From contig NZ_JANQIM010000003.1 in NCBI RefSeq assembly GCF_028282165.1, positions 1-64,000 on the forward strand: a stretch of DNA of 64,000 nucleotides, written 5' to 3'. The stretch is from Winogradskyella sp. GTDB taxonomy: Bacteria; Bacteroidota; Bacteroidia; Flavobacteriales; Flavobacteriaceae. Positions 26,557 through 35,908 of this stretch are shown piece after piece; the stretch's first letter is position 1; the number at the start of each line of letters is the position of its first letter. A model generated the notes under the pieces. It saw only the letters and a list, made by a program, of their open reading frames with translations. It searched no databases and was not told where the DNA came from. A program made the translations under genes and the position numbers.

Positions 26557-28800
26557 ATGATTCCAAAAACTTACAAAGAGGTCATTGACCTTGGTGATGG
26601 TAGAGAAATATCTATCGAGACCGGAAAATTAGCCAAACAAGCGCATGGTAGCGTTGTGGTGCAATCAGGAAACTGTATGCTATTGTGTACGGTTGTTTCT
26701 AATTATCATTCAGCAGATGTAGACTTTTTACCTTTAACTGTAGATTACAGAGAGAAGTTTGCTGCAGCAGGTCGTTATCCTGGTGGATTCTTTAAAAGAG
26801 AAGCAAGACCAAGCGATGGTGAAGTATTAACCATGCGATTGGTTGATAGATGTCTTCGTCCATTGTTCCCAAAGGATTATCATGCAGAAACCCAGGTTAT
26901 GATTCAGTTGATGTCTCACGATTCTGATGTGATGCCAGACGCTATGGCAGGTTTAGCAGCATCAGCAGCGATACAATTATCAGACATTCCTTTTGAAACA
27001 GCTATATCCGAAGTAAGAGTTGGCCGTATAAATGGTGAGTTTATCATCAATCCTTCGCTGACACAATTAGAAGAATCTGATATCGATATGATGATTGGCG
27101 CTTCGGCAGATTCAGTAATGATGGTTGAAGGTGAAATGAATGAGATTTCAGAAGAAGAAATGGTAGAAGCTATCAAATTTGCGCATGAGGCCATTAAGAT
27201 TCAATGCGATGCACAATCAAAACTAGCAGAAGCCTTCGGCAAAAAAGAAACACGAGAGTACGACCCTGAAATTGAGGACGAAGATTTGGCTAAAAAGATT
27301 CATGATATGGTTTATGACAAAACCTATGAAATAGCTAAAGCTGGTTCTTCAAAACATGAAAGAGGTGCTGCATTTAGTGAAATTAAGGAAGGTGTTTTTG
27401 AATCTTTTACGGAAGAAGAGCAGGATGAATTAGGAAAACTGATTCACAAATACGTAGCAAAATCCCAAAAAGAAGCCATTAGAAACTTAACCTTGGATGA
27501 AGGTTTACGTTTAGACGGCCGAAAAACTGATGAAATACGACCTATTTGGTGCGAGGTGGATTATTTACCTTCTACTCATGGTTCCGCTATTTTTACCAGA
27601 GGTGAAACTCAAGCTTTAGCTACAGTAACTTTAGGTACAAGTAGAGAAGCAAATGTTATAGACATGCCATCTTACGAAGGTGAAGAACGTTTCTATCTAC
27701 ATTACAATTTTCCACCATTTTCGACAGGGGAAGCTCGCCCAATCCGTGGTACATCTCGTAGAGAAGTTGGTCATGGTAATTTAGCGCAACGTGCCTTAAA
27801 AGGTATGGTTCCCGACGATTGTCCTTACACGGTAAGAGTGGTTTCAGAAGTATTAGAATCTAATGGCTCCTCTTCTATGGCTACGGTATGTTCTGGTACA
27901 ATGGCTTTAATGGATGCTGGTGTTCAACTCAAAAAACCAGTTTCTGGTATCGCTATGGGATTAATCTCTGATGGCGATAAATACGCAGTACTTTCAGATA
28001 TTTTAGGGGACGAAGATCACTTAGGTGATATGGATTTTAAAGTTACCGGAACTGCTGAAGGCATTACGGCAACCCAAATGGATATTAAGATCAAGGGGTT
28101 GTCTTACGAAATTTTGGTAAAGGCCTTGATGCAAGCTAAAGAAGGTCGCTTACACATCCTAGAGAAGTTAACGGATACTATTGAAGAGCCAAATGCAGAA
28201 GTTAAAGCACACGCGCCTAAGATTATTACCAAGATTATTCCTGGAGAGTATATAGGAGCAGTGATTGGTTCTGGTGGTAAAGTGATTCAAGAATTACAAA
28301 AAGAAACCAACACCACTATTGTTATTAATGAAGATCCTGTAACCGAAAAAGGTATTGTTGAGATTTTAGGTACAGATCAAGCCGGTATCGATAAGGTTAT
28401 TGCTACAATTGAAGCTGTAATGTTTAAACCAGAAGTTGGTAGCATTTATGAGGTAAAGGTGATAAAAGTATTAGAATTTGGAGCTGTTGTAGAGTATACT
28501 GAAGCACCTGGTAATGAAGTCTTATTGCACGTTAGTGAATTGGCATGGGAACGTACCGAAAATGTAACTGACGTTGTGAATATGGGAGATGTGTTTGACG
28601 TGAAATATTTTGGTATTGATCCAAAAACGCGCAAGGAAAAAGTATCTCGTAAAGCTATTTTACCAAAGCCAGAAGGTTGGCAACCACGTCCAAAACGCGA
28701 TAATAACAATCGCGGAGGCAATAACAGAGGTAGAGATAATCGTAATAGGGATAACCGAAGAAACGACAGAAAACCTAGAGAAGATAGAAAAGAGGAATAA
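26557..28800 (+). CDS. pnp: Polyribonucleotide nucleotidyltransferase (PNPase)
   Basis: [52 protein letters not shown] domain [22 protein letters not shown]1 domain, Arg/Asn-rich tail. Confidence 0.97.
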   Translation: MIPKTYKEVIDLGDGREISIETGKLAKQAHGSVVVQSGNCMLLCTVVSNYHSADVDFLPLTVDYREKFAAAGRYPGGFFKREARPSDGEVLTMRLVDRCLRPLFPKDYHAETQVMIQLMSHDSDVMPDAMAGLAASAAIQLSDIPFETAISEVRVGRINGEFIINPSLTQLEESDIDMMIGASADSVMMVEGEMNEISEEEMVEAIKFAHEAIKIQCDAQSKLAEAFGKKETREYDPEIEDEDLAKKIHDMVYDKTYEIAKAGSSKHERGAAFSEIKEGVFESFTEEEQDELGKLIHKYVAKSQKEAIRNLTLDEGLRLDGRKTDEIRPIWCEVDYLPSTHGSAIFTRGETQALATVTLGTSREANVIDMPSYEGEERFYLHYNFPPFSTGEARPIRGTSRREVGHGNLAQRALKGMVPDDCPYTVRVVSEVLESNGSSSMATVCSGTMALMDAGVQLKKPVSGIAMGLISDGDKYAVLSDILGDEDHLGDMDFKVTGTAEGITATQMDIKIKGLSYEILVKALMQAKEGRLHILEKLTDTIEEPNAEVKAHAPKIITKIIPGEYIGAVIGSGGKVIQELQKETNTTIVINEDPVTEKGIVEILGTDQAGIDKVIATIEAVMFKPEVGSIYEVKVIKVLEFGAVVEYTEAPGNEVLLHVSELAWERTENVTDVVNMGDVFDVKYFGIDPKTRKEKVSRKAILPKPEGWQPRPKRDNNNRGGNNRGRDNRNRDNRRNDRKPREDRKEE

Positions 28801-28825
28801 ACAGTTTGCTATATAAATAATTTAG

Positions 28826-28857
28826 AAAGCCCAAATGGAATATTCATTTGGGCTTTT
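28826..28857 (+). terminator. Terminator after pnp
   Basis: AAAGCCCAAATG-gaatatt-CATTTGGGCTTTT. Confidence 0.8.
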
Positions 28858-28869
28858 GTATTTAATAAG

Positions 28870-29268
28870 TTATGGTGGTGTTAGCTCTGCTACAGTGCGA
28901 CCGACACCAACAAAGATCATTACAATAGCAATCATACCTCCAGTACACAAGAGCGCAACAACAGTGAGTATTGGAGAAAGCACTTTATTATGTAACCTTA
29001 TTGAATATATATTTCTTTCTAAAAGAAGGGTTTTGGTCTTACCTTTTAAACCATAAAATTGATTACTGTCCTTAATTATTTGTTTGTATTTAAAAGTCTG
29101 GCCATTCTTAGTTTTAATTTTAACGCGTTTTCTAGCTGCAACCGCACGATCAAGAGAAACACTATCATAATGGTATACGCGACAACTCTGAAACATAACT
29201 AGAACGGCAAACAAAAAACTTACGAATTGCATTCGAGTTTTGACAATTTGAACATAGTTTCGACTCAT
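28870..29268 (-). CDS. Putative membrane/lipoprotein, unknown
   Basis: FVSFLFAVLVMFQSCRVYHYDSV; C-terminal hydrophobic segment LSPILTVVALLCTGGMIAIVMIFVGVG. Confidence 0.55.
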   Translation of the reverse strand: MSRNYVQIVKTRMQFVSFLFAVLVMFQSCRVYHYDSVSLDRAVAARKRVKIKTKNGQTFKYKQIIKDSNQFYGLKGKTKTLLLERNIYSIRLHNKVLSPILTVVALLCTGGMIAIVMIFVGVGRTVAELTPP

Positions 29269-29553
29269 ACTTAATAAGTTATTTCATACACTAAAAATAG
29301 ACAAATGCTTTCATATATATTCAAAAAATCTAGATGTTAGTTTACTAAGCACCTCCAATCAAATAATAAATTGAAAAAAGACTACAGAAGATATAGCTTC
29401 TGAATTAGCATGAGCAAAACGAGCCGAAAATTGATCATAAATCTATTCTTTAAAAGAGATAAAATCCTTGTCTTTTTTAACGAATTACAGACTAGAAAAG
29501 CTAAAAGCGTGAATTCAAATAGAAAACAAGATTTTTATTCTTGCAATTGTCTG

Positions 29554-31239
29554 CTAAAAATTCATGAGTAAGCTTGCCGATAGCCCTGTCGCTTCTGGCA
29601 CAAATCGACATACACCACCAACACAGACCAGACCAGCTCTCTGTCTACCGTAGTTGAGGGATACACGTGTAGTTCCTTTATTAAAGCTACCTCCAAAATT
29701 ATAATAATGATTTTCTGATGTACTACTATCATCACCACTATTATAAATATCATTGACGTAAAATGACAGCCTTGGACTAACGTTATACTCCAATGTTCCT
29801 CCAACCCAATTGTGATTATCTGAATTAGACCATAGTCTTTGCAACTCCAATCTAACTGATTGACCAATTCTTCCAAATTTATAAAAGGTTTCGCCTACAA
29901 CAATATTGGCTTGAATTTGCTCTCCAGAAAAATTATCTTCAATAATTCTTTGGTTATAGTATTGATTGACATAATAAAAAATAGAGTTCCATTTTTTATT
30001 CCACTTTTTGCGTATTTCTAAGCTTATATCTGAAAAATATTTTTCACCAAAACCAAAATAGTCAACATCATAAGACAATTCACCAAAATCATAGTCTCCT
30101 TTTAAGCCTGCCCAATAAGACGCATTAAAAGCCAGTTTTGTACCATATTTACCGCCTAAAGGTGTCCCCTTTTTAATGTTATAAAACACATCGATTTGCC
30201 CGCCTATTTCACCAGCCTCCATAAGCTGTGGATCTACAAAAACTACTTGCGATTGTGCTTGATAAACAAATATATTAGTCAACAGATAATCATGCTGCTT
30301 GGTAAGGGCTGGAGTGAAATTGATATTATTTTCCAGAAAAACATTACCTGTCGTTTCACGCTCAGAGAAGAAGCCCATATTTTCTAAACGTCTAAAAGTA
30401 GCATCTACACCAAATCCTTTTGTAGAAAAACCTGTATTAAATAGTAAAGCACTACCTGGTTCTACAAAATCATTAATCAATTGACCTGCTAACACAACAA
30501 CATCATCTGATTTTGCTACATATTCTGCACTGGCATAGAAGCTGTTTTTGGAAAAATTAACACGTCCCGAAAAAACATTTGTTAAATCATCAAAATTTGG
30601 TTCTTCAATATCGGTTTCTTCTTCACGTCCTACGTAGCTAAATCCTAGACTTAGAGACGAATCTTCAATATTAAAAATTGAAAAAATATCTACTACGGCA
30701 TTAAAGCCATAAATATCACCCTCTGAGGTTTTAAAACCAACACGTTGCTTACCGTAAAGCCCAGTAAGCGACAAATAATCCGTTGGCATGTATATTGCGC
30801 GTCCACCTAAAAGTGCGTTATTTAGTCCCAATTGCCGATCTTCCCAATTTCTCAGTACCAAGCCACTTCCAAATTGTTCATAATAATGACCGGCATTAAC
30901 TTCTAGTTTAGAATTTTTGTAGTTCAACGAATAAATTCCTAAATCGGTACCATCAAAATTAGGCGAGTAATTCAATAATGGTAATGGTTCGTAAGATTCT
31001 ACTTGAACCGTCGCTGTGAAGTTCTTTAGAAAATCGTAATCTAATTTTAAATAGGAGTTTACCCTTACATGTTCATCGCCATCATTATTATCGCCATCAA
31101 AGAAGGGTCCTGTTCTTTTGTCATCATTATACCAAGCCATATTAGATTCGAGGCCAACCCTAAGGTTATCTAAAATTTGACTAGAGGCTTGATGTAATGA
31201 TAGACAAAATACTAATAGTAGTATTAGCTTTTTCATCAA
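29554..31239 (-). CDS. Outer membrane beta-barrel protein (DUF6029-like)
   Basis: Signal peptide; HYYEQFGSGLVLRNWEDRQLGLNNALLGGRAIYMPTDYLSLTGLYGKQR; barrel-like repeats to C-term. Confidence 0.7.
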   Translation of the reverse strand: MMKKLILLLVFCLSLHQASSQILDNLRVGLESNMAWYNDDKRTGPFFDGDNNDGDEHVRVNSYLKLDYDFLKNFTATVQVESYEPLPLLNYSPNFDGTDLGIYSLNYKNSKLEVNAGHYYEQFGSGLVLRNWEDRQLGLNNALLGGRAIYMPTDYLSLTGLYGKQRVGFKTSEGDIYGFNAVVDIFSIFNIEDSSLSLGFSYVGREEETDIEEPNFDDLTNVFSGRVNFSKNSFYASAEYVAKSDDVVVLAGQLINDFVEPGSALLFNTGFSTKGFGVDATFRRLENMGFFSERETTGNVFLENNINFTPALTKQHDYLLTNIFVYQAQSQVVFVDPQLMEAGEIGGQIDVFYNIKKGTPLGGKYGTKLAFNASYWAGLKGDYDFGELSYDVDYFGFGEKYFSDISLEIRKKWNKKWNSIFYYVNQYYNQRIIEDNFSGEQIQANIVVGETFYKFGRIGQSVRLELQRLWSNSDNHNWVGGTLEYNVSPRLSFYVNDIYNSGDDSSTSENHYYNFGGSFNKGTTRVSLNYGRQRAGLVCVGGVCRFVPEATGLSASLLMNF

Positions 31240-31290
31240 AAGTTGTGATTAATTTAGTTAGAATGAGTTAGAATGTTTAGATTTTTTAGG

Positions 31291-31773
31291 CTACTTTTTA
31301 TAATGTGCCTTGACCACCTCATAGAGTTCTTCTTCACTACCAGGGGTGTAGCCAGTTCGGGTATGAATAATTTCACCATCTTTTACAACAATGACATAGG
31401 GCAACACATTAATGTTTAGAGCTCTTTTTAGATCTTGATTATCGTCTAATAAAATTTGGTATTCCCAATCTTTTCCATTCACAAGTGGAATGACTCGCTT
31501 TTTTGTTCTGGCATCATCCGTGGATACGGCAATAACTTCAACATTGGTTTCATCTTGCCATTCTTCGTACAAATCCGCAATAGCATCCAATTCATTAATA
31601 CATGGCACGCACCATGTTGCCCAAAAACTAAAAATTTTGATGTTTTCTGAACTCGCTAGGTCTTGTATTGAAATGGTTTCGCCCTCTAAATTGTTAAGTG
31701 ATACGTCAGGTAAATCTTGTCCACTAACAAAATAGGTGCCCATTAATAGAACGGTCATAAATAGGTTTTTCAT
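31291..31773 (-). CDS. TlpA-family thioredoxin-like protein
   Basis: Signal peptide; FSFWATWCVPCINELDAIADLYEEW; LPYVIVVKDGEIIHTRTGY. Confidence 0.9.
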   Translation of the reverse strand: MKNLFMTVLLMGTYFVSGQDLPDVSLNNLEGETISIQDLASSENIKIFSFWATWCVPCINELDAIADLYEEWQDETNVEVIAVSTDDARTKKRVIPLVNGKDWEYQILLDDNQDLKRALNINVLPYVIVVKDGEIIHTRTGYTPGSEEELYEVVKAHYKK

Positions 31774-31899
31774 AAAGTTGTTGTTTTTATATTTTTCTTA
31801 ATATTTTGCAATAATAATACCAGTTTTTTAAAAAAATAGTATAATTTGCATTTTTTTACAGAAAAATACTATTAAACTTTAATTAAATCTTTCAATGTT

Positions 31900-32994
31900 A
31901 TGAAAACAAAAAACTTAATTCATTCTCTTTTTATTTGCCTAGCTTTTTGCTTTAGTTCGTGCAGCAGCGATAGTGATGGTGATGGAAACGGAAATGGTAA
32001 TGGAAACGGAAATGGAACTAATGACATTACAAGTATCTCCGTTGAAATATCGAACTCAGTAGAATGTGGCATCTATGTAGGTGATATTATCAGCTTTTCA
32101 GTAAAAGGCAACAATAATACTGATGTTACCAATTCAGCTACGATTTCTGTTAACGGTACTGCCATAAGTGGTAATACTTATACCACAACCGAAGCAGGAT
32201 CATTGCAAGTTACAGCTACTTATGAAGATATTAGTACAAGCGGTAATCTAAATGTAAATGTAGCAGAAGATTATGCTAAATTTACTAAGCATGTGTTAAT
32301 AGAGGACTATACAGGTACTTGGTGTCCTTTTTGCCCAAGAGTGTCTTACGCTATTGAGTTAACAAAGGAACAAACGGATCAACTTGCAATAGTTGCTATA
32401 CACTGGGATGATGAATTTTCAGCTCCTGAATCGAATAGTATGGTATCAACTTTTAACATCTCAGGTTTCCCAACAGTAAAAATCGATAGAAACACTGACT
32501 GGGCATTCCCAGAACCAAATAATGTTGACCAAGTCGTTGACAAAACACTATGTGATAATTCTCCTTTAGGATTGGCGTTAGCACCAACCATTAACGGTAA
32601 TACCATGACCATTGATGTTGAAGCTAAATTTAGTGAAGACTTTAGCTTCAACAATACAAGACTTGTATTAATGGTTGTTGAAGATGGGTTAATTGCAGAC
32701 CAAGAGAACAATCAAAGTTATTATGGAGGCCAAAACCCTATTCCGGATTTTGTGCATGATCACGTACTAAGAGCAAGCTTAACAGATTTTACTGGTGATG
32801 CTATATCGGCTAGTGAGGTTACTAACGGCATGTACAACAGAACATTTACAGCTAATCTTCCTTCTAATGTAGCTGACGCCTCAAATGTAAGTTTTGTGGC
32901 ATTTATTTCTAATGATGATTTTACGGATTCTCCTGTTGTCATTAATGCAAGAGTCGCTCATTTTGGTGATGACCAGTCATTTGAAGAGAACTAG
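31900..32994 (+). CDS. Omp28-related outer membrane lipoprotein with thioredoxin-like CxxC motif
   Basis: Lipobox FSSCSSDSDG, GNGNGNGN linker, LIEDYTGTWCPFCPRVSYAIE, FNISGFPTVKIDRN. Confidence 0.85.
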   Translation: MKTKNLIHSLFICLAFCFSSCSSDSDGDGNGNGNGNGNGTNDITSISVEISNSVECGIYVGDIISFSVKGNNNTDVTNSATISVNGTAISGNTYTTTEAGSLQVTATYEDISTSGNLNVNVAEDYAKFTKHVLIEDYTGTWCPFCPRVSYAIELTKEQTDQLAIVAIHWDDEFSAPESNSMVSTFNISGFPTVKIDRNTDWAFPEPNNVDQVVDKTLCDNSPLGLALAPTINGNTMTIDVEAKFSEDFSFNNTRLVLMVVEDGLIADQENNQSYYGGQNPIPDFVHDHVLRASLTDFTGDAISASEVTNGMYNRTFTANLPSNVADASNVSFVAFISNDDFTDSPVVINARVAHFGDDQSFEEN

Positions 32995-33035
32995 TCTATA
33001 AACTATTATCATTGACCAATTATCGGTTATGATAA

Positions 33036-33076
33036 ACAAACCTCTTATCAAATATGATTGATAAGAGGTTTGTTGT
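33036..33076 (+). terminator. Terminator after Omp28-like gene
   Basis: AACAAACCTCTTATCA-...-TGATAAGAGGTTTGTTGTTTT. Confidence 0.75.
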
Positions 33077-33254
33077 TTTATCGAATAAAATTTAACGCAG
33101 ATAAGAGTTATTGTATTAACGTATTCTATTAAGGTTCATTGACTTAAGCGAGTTTTAAAACTTTTTTACATTATTCTGTAACATTTTATCTATATATAAC
33201 GTATAATAAGGAGCAACCTGTTGTTGCGAAAAATTGCACAAATCTTAAAATTAC

Positions 33255-34118
33255 ATGAGACAACTTAAAATTACCAAGCAGGTAACCAACCGCGAGACCG
33301 CATCATTAGACAAGTATTTACAAGAAATCGGTAAAGTAGATCTAATAACAGCGGATGAGGAAGTTGAGTTAGCCCAGCGTATCAAAGCTGGTGACCAAGT
33401 TGCTTTAGAAAAGCTAACTAAAGCCAATTTACGTTTTGTAGTTTCTGTCGCCAAACAATATCAAAATCAAGGGTTAACGTTGCCAGATTTAATTAACGAA
33501 GGTAATCTTGGTTTGATTAAAGCTGCACAACGTTTTGATGAAACCCGCGGTTTTAAATTCATCTCTTATGCGGTATGGTGGATTCGCCAATCTATATTGC
33601 AAGCACTGGCAGAACAATCTCGTATTGTGCGTTTACCGTTGAACAAGATTGGTTCTATAAATAAAATCAACAAAACCTTTGCATTTTTAGAGCAAAGTCA
33701 TGAGAGACCACCTTCTGCCGAGGAGATAGCAAAGGAGTTGGATATGACGATTAACGACGTTAAAGAGTCCATGAAAAATTCTGGACGCCATGTATCCATG
33801 GATGCTCCTTTAGTTGAAGGTGAGGATTCTAACTTGTATGATGTATTACGAAGTGGTGAATCTCCAAATCCCGATAAGGATTTATTACATGAATCTTTAC
33901 GTACAGAGATTGAGCGTGCCCTTGAGACACTAACTCCTCGTGAAGCTGATGTGATTCGTTTATATTTTGGATTGGGAAATCAACATCCTATGACTTTAGA
34001 AGAAATTGGTGAAACGTTTGATTTAACACGTGAACGTGTAAGACAGATTAAAGAAAAAGCAATTCGTAGATTAAAACATACATCACGCAGTAAAATATTA
34101 AAGACCTATTTAGGATAA
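33255..34118 (+). CDS. rpoD: Primary sigma factor RpoD/SigA
   Basis: [82 protein letters not shown]. Confidence 0.96.
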   Translation: MRQLKITKQVTNRETASLDKYLQEIGKVDLITADEEVELAQRIKAGDQVALEKLTKANLRFVVSVAKQYQNQGLTLPDLINEGNLGLIKAAQRFDETRGFKFISYAVWWIRQSILQALAEQSRIVRLPLNKIGSINKINKTFAFLEQSHERPPSAEEIAKELDMTINDVKESMKNSGRHVSMDAPLVEGEDSNLYDVLRSGESPNPDKDLLHESLRTEIERALETLTPREADVIRLYFGLGNQHPMTLEEIGETFDLTRERVRQIKEKAIRRLKHTSRSKILKTYLG

Positions 34119-34204
34119 GGTTAGTTTTTTGTATATTTAACGACCAACCTAATAAAGGTAACAACAGTTACAAAACATAACTGTTCGTTTTTTGATTGAT
34201 GAAA

Positions 34205-34239
34205 GAACCTCCGGCTGATTACCGGAGGTTCACTTTTTT
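34205..34239 (+). terminator. Terminator after rpoD
   Basis: GAACCTCCGG-ctgatta-CCGGAGGTTC followed by ACTTTTTT. Confidence 0.8.
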
Positions 34240-34275
34240 ATACTATATTAGAAGTGTATCTACACGACTTTTATA

Positions 34276-34686
34276 ATGAAAGCAATTTGTTATATAAGTA
34301 ACTTTGCAAAAGGTTTAAGTCATAAAACTATTAACGAGTTAATAGAAAATGTTAATTCAAATAATACTCAAGAACATATTACTGGTTTGTTAATTCTTAA
34401 AAACAAACATTTCTTTCAGATTATAGAAGGCGAATCCCAAAAAATTGATACATTATTTCAAAAAATAAAAAAAGACAAAAGGCACAAGGGTATCATCAAA
34501 TTATTGGATACAGATATTGAAGGTAAAATCTTTAATGACTACAATGGCGGAAAATTCGAGATTTTTCAGAAATATGCCGATATGAAAAAGCTATATTTGT
34601 ACTTTAATTGGATAAAAAATGCTAACTATTTACCTGCTGAAAAATTAATCCATTTAACGACAAATTTCTTAAAACACAACACATGA
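34276..34686 (+). CDS. BLUF-domain protein (blue-light FAD sensor)
   Basis: ICYISNFAKGLSHKTINELIENVNSNNTQEHITGLLILKNKHFFQIIEGESQKIDTLFQKIKKDKRHKGII; Tyr6, Asn30 and Gln48 fit the BLUF flavin network positions. Confidence 0.85.
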   Translation: MKAICYISNFAKGLSHKTINELIENVNSNNTQEHITGLLILKNKHFFQIIEGESQKIDTLFQKIKKDKRHKGIIKLLDTDIEGKIFNDYNGGKFEIFQKYADMKKLYLYFNWIKNANYLPAEKLIHLTTNFLKHNT

Positions 34687-35348
34687 GTAAATGCTTAATC
34701 GCACCATCAATGTTAGCTGCCGATTTTGGCAATCTTCAACGCGACACAGAAATGGTAAATCTTAGTGAAGCAGACTGGTTTCATATTGATGTTATGGATG
34801 GTCATTTTGTACCAAACATCTCATATGGCATGCCTGTAATTGCTGCTATTAAAAAACATGCTACCAAACCTTTAGATGTTCACTTAATGATAGAAAAGCC
34901 AGAGCGATATATTGAAGAATTTGCAAAAGTTGGTGCCGATATTATTACGGTTCACTACGAATCAACAGTTCATTTACACAGAACCTTAAGACAGATAAAG
35001 GACGTAGGGTGCAAGGCAGGTATTGTTTTAAATATAACCACACCAATAAATGTCTTAGAGGATATACTTCCGGAGTGCTACATGGTTTTGTTAATGTCAA
35101 TCAACCCAGGTTTTGGAGGTCAAAAATTTGAAGATGTGACTTACCAGCGTATAAAAAAACTACGCCAAATGGCAAATGACCAAAATCTTACGACGAGAAT
35201 AGAAGTTGATGGTGGTGTTACCGATAAGAATATTAAGCAACTTGCCGAAGCTGGTGCTGATACTTTTGTGGCTGGTAGCCATGTGTTTAAAAGTGACAAC
35301 CCAGCCCTTACCATAGAAAACTTAAAAGCTTTGGCTAATTCATTATAA
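34683..35348 (+). CDS. rpe: Ribulose-phosphate 3-epimerase
   Basis: IAPSMLAADFGNLQRD, FHIDVMDGHFVPNISYG, MSINPGFGGQKF, EVDGGVTDKNIKQLAEAGADTFVAGSHVF. Confidence 0.96.
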   Translation: MSKCLIAPSMLAADFGNLQRDTEMVNLSEADWFHIDVMDGHFVPNISYGMPVIAAIKKHATKPLDVHLMIEKPERYIEEFAKVGADIITVHYESTVHLHRTLRQIKDVGCKAGIVLNITTPINVLEDILPECYMVLLMSINPGFGGQKFEDVTYQRIKKLRQMANDQNLTTRIEVDGGVTDKNIKQLAEAGADTFVAGSHVFKSDNPALTIENLKALANSL

Positions 35349-35374
35349 AAAGCGCCAAAAGGGCGCTTTTTTTA
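35347..35374. terminator. Terminator between convergent rpe and CBS gene
   Basis: AAAAGCGCC-aaaa-GGGCGCTTTTTTT. Confidence 0.8.
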
Positions 35375-35791
35375 TAATTGTTTCAAGAGATAATTTATTA
35401 AATCTGTTGTAGTGACTATACCTACAAGTCGCCCATTGTCTACAACTGGCAGCGCATGAAACTCATTCTCTGATAATATCTTGGCTACCTCTTTTATTGT
35501 TGCCGTAGAAGGGACTGTGACTACATTTTTAACCATCACTTGGTCAATTGTAAACATATTGTATACTAACGTATCAACATCTTCGTCTGTGTCGTAAACT
35601 GCATCAGCAAAACTAATTCGTAACAAATCTGAGTAACTGAGCATTCCAAGAATTACTTCTCCCGCTACTACTGGTATATGTCTTATTTTATTACGCTTAA
35701 AAAGTAACTCTGCTGTTTCTAAATCATCATCTCTATTAAGAGCGATGATATTTCTGGTCATTATTTCTGAAATTGGTGGAACATATCTCAT
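35372..35791 (-). CDS. CBS-domain-pair protein
   Basis: ISEIMTRNIIALNRDDDLETAELLFKRNKIRHIPVV...VMVKNVVTVPSTATIKEVAKILSENEFHALPVVDNGRLVGIVTTTDLI. Confidence 0.88.
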   Translation of the reverse strand: MRYVPPISEIMTRNIIALNRDDDLETAELLFKRNKIRHIPVVAGEVILGMLSYSDLLRISFADAVYDTDEDVDTLVYNMFTIDQVMVKNVVTVPSTATIKEVAKILSENEFHALPVVDNGRLVGIVTTTDLINYLLKQL

Positions 35792-35908
35792 GACTATCCG
35801 TTTTATAATTCACTATTAAAAGTAGTGTATAATACCGATAGAAATTATGATAAATATCATGTGTCTAAATGTAAAACTGGCTTATGGTACTAGGGTACTT
35901 AATCGTTA

